In this document: in pieces, positions 62,743 to 64,000 of the stretch
Layout: each line of letters begins with the position of its first letter
How positions within the stretch are numbered: the stretch's first letter is position 1
Source of the DNA: Polyodon spathula
Lineage: Eukaryota > Chordata > Actinopteri > Acipenseriformes > Polyodontidae
DNA: 64,000 bases
Assembly: GCF_017654505.1 (NCBI RefSeq)
Contig: NC_054537.1
Span: forward strand, 77,448,118 to 77,512,117
Reading direction: 5' to 3'
Translations under genes and position numbers: made by a program
Notes under the pieces: generated by a model
Databases searched by the model: none
Told to the model about the DNA's origin: nothing
What the model saw: only the letters and a program-made list of their open reading frames with translations

Positions 62743-63625
62743 TTAAATGCAGTCCATCCCGTCTATACAGATGGTCCTCGTTGTAGAATGTGGTCCAATG
62801 ATCAAGATAGGTGAAGCCTTCCCGTGTGCACCACGTCTTCAGCCATGCGTTTTGATTAATTATTTCCAGCTGTCCATATGGTCCTTTGCAAGGTGCGGGT
62901 AGTATACCAGAAAATACCACAGTTTTGGTTTTCTCTTTTAATTTCCTTCCTAGCTCTCTGAATTTGTTTTGCAGGGATTTTGGTCTGTCTCTTCCAATGT
63001 TGTTTGTACCGATGTGGACGACTACTACCGGGTCGTCTCCTGTTCGTTCTAGGAGCCTGTCCACGTTCTCAGTGATGTGCTTGACCGAGGCTCCCGGAAG
63101 GCAGCACACTGTTGTAGTAAGGGGGTCCAAACTGCGAACTGTACTTGCTGTGTTTCTCAATATGGAGTCCCCAACAATCATGACCTCCCTTCTTTTTGCT
63201 GTCTGGTCACCACTGTCAATAGGGTCCTGGATGTTGTTCCTTTCATTCTCTTGTTGTTGGTTCTGCTCATCAAAATTCTGAAGTGACTCAAATCTGTTGG
63301 TTGTTTTGATTTCTGGTGGTGGTGTTTGACGAAGTTTCTTTTTTTCCCTGCTTCTGCCTACCTGAACCCAGCTGTTCTGACCTTCTATCTCCCTGGTGGC
63401 TTTCAGTCTGTTAGGGGTGATGCAGACTTCCATGAATTGTGGGTGTGCCAGTTCCTCAAGATCCTGTTGCTGTCTCACTTCTTCCAGCTCCATTTCTAGC
63501 ATACTTACTAGTTTATGCAAATCCTGGATCGCGCGGCACTTTACGCACACTTGGTTTAGCTCCGCTGGGTTTTCTCGGATTTCCCACATCAAGCAGGTGT
63601 CACAGATTACTGGCTTGAAGACCAT
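62660..63625 (-). CDS. CR1 ORF1: zinc-finger/coiled-coil and SGNH esterase-like protein
   Basis: 321 codons from ATG at 63625. N-terminal CDTC...CVKC cysteine pairs (about 9-33) suggest a small zinc finger, followed by a Glu/Leu/Gln-rich coiled coil (about 37-60). The C-terminal half is an SGNH/GDSL-type domain: VGDSILRN (Ser block, about 150), HIGTNNIG (Asn block) and DGLHLNNKG (Asp-His block). Known in some CR1 and L2 elements, with presumed RNA- or lipid-related roles. The motifs needed for a catalytic triad appear present. Confidence 0.88.
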   Translation of the reverse strand: MVFKPVICDTCLMWEIRENPAELNQVCVKCRAIQDLHKLVSMLEMELEEVRQQQDLEELAHPQFMEVCITPNRLKATREIEGQNSWVQVGRSREKKKLRQTPPPEIKTTNRFESLQNFDEQNQQQENERNNIQDPIDSGDQTAKRREVMIVGDSILRNTASTVRSLDPLTTTVCCLPGASVKHITENVDRLLERTGDDPVVVVHIGTNNIGRDRPKSLQNKFRELGRKLKEKTKTVVFSGILPAPCKGPYGQLEIINQNAWLKTWCTREGFTYLDHWTTFYNEDHLYRRDGLHLNNKGTEGGRNQQKNRRETASKQEQQLR

Positions 63626-63830
63626 GTTGAGGTTTTTTTTTTTTGAAGTTTAGTTTCTTCTGCAGCCGTCAACCTGCTTTCAAACTGCTTCGAAACTGCT
63701 CTGTACTTTTCCACGCCTGTACTTCTCCCACTCGCTGTCGCTGGGACGCTCTTTCATATGCTGCGTGCCTCTGTGTCGGTCCCCTCTGGGGGGATAGTGA
63801 GTCTCACTTCCCTGACCTGGAGTTTCAATA

Positions 63831-64000
63831 ACTCTGCAGGTTCTTCATGTGGTCAGAAGGGACCACGGGCCACACTATTCTTTCATAACTCATGCGCTAT
63901 ATATCTAACCTCATGAAAGAAGGCTCTGTCTTATTTCCTTCTTTACCCTCCTGGGACGTGGTCCTCTTACTCTTAGTGCTCGAGTCCCATAACTAACAAT
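63831..64000. other. Window edge, unassigned
   Basis: GC content is moderate and no coding motif is recognised; GGTCAGAAGGGACC is a short near-palindrome. The CR1 5' end may extend into it. Confidence 0.4.

Larger units (their letters stand above)
59818..63830 (-). mobile_element. CR1 LINE, nearly full length
   Basis: About 4 kb with both ORFs open on the minus strand, a 5' leader from about 63830 to 63626, and a 3' end of AACATAAG octamer units (59818-59840). Four other copies or tails of the family lie at 963-1278, 4200-4343, 19366-19687 and 45281-46749. The intact frames indicate recent insertion. The 5' boundary is estimated from composition only. Confidence 0.92.

Noticed and set aside
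42700..64000. Exons of TNFRSF11B expected beside COLEC10
   Set aside because: No cysteine-rich TNFR repeat or other exon pattern found; the gene, if linked, lies outside the window.

Overview
The window is vertebrate nuclear DNA: AT-rich, intron-dominated and crowded with transposable elements. The only cellular gene I can support is a complete six-exon collectin gene on the minus strand (start codon at 42638, stop at 9081-9083). It encodes a 273-residue secreted protein that best matches COLEC10 (collectin liver 1, CL-L1). Its separate, low-copy paralog position, together with the repeat mix (CR1 with an esterase-type ORF1, L2, DIRS-like, Gypsy-like LTRs, several Tc1 families, hAT, PIF/Harbinger traces), suggests a fish, perhaps a non-teleost ray-finned fish such as a sturgeon or paddlefish. 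That species guess is inference from repeat style only.

Layout. 1-7000 is a graveyard of retroelements: Gypsy-like gag/protease and RNase H remnants, CR1 3' ends, a solo LTR with a perfect 5-bp target duplication, and a DIRS-like RNase H/tyrosine recombinase remnant. 7000-9080 holds nothing recognisable except the likely poly(A) site of the collectin gene. 9081-42638 is the gene, whose introns carry an L2 3' end, an L2 copy split by a Tc1-like MITE, CR1 ends, a hAT element with an 8-bp duplication, a long-hairpin MITE, a duplicated ~305-bp unit flanking exons 4 and 5, a Tc1 element, a second LTR copy, a tRNA-derived SINE and several long homopolymer tracts. 42700-64000 has no cellular gene that I can see; it carries a 5'-truncated CR1, two ~1.6-kb Tc1 elements (one split by a solo LTR), another solo LTR and, at 59818 to about 63830, a nearly complete CR1 LINE with both ORFs open.

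The collectin would work as a secreted oligomer: the N-terminal cysteine and 23 Gly-X-Y triplets build a collagen stem, the neck trimerises, and the C-terminal C-type lectin domain (EPN and WND motifs) binds mannose-type sugars with calcium. In other vertebrates such proteins recruit MASP proteases of the lectin complement pathway. I found no novel multi-gene system. The points most worth a second look are the EPN motif in the lectin domain, the direct repeats bracketing two in-frame exons, the missing ATG for CR1 ORF2, and the nested insertions whose boundaries can be read directly from target-site duplications.
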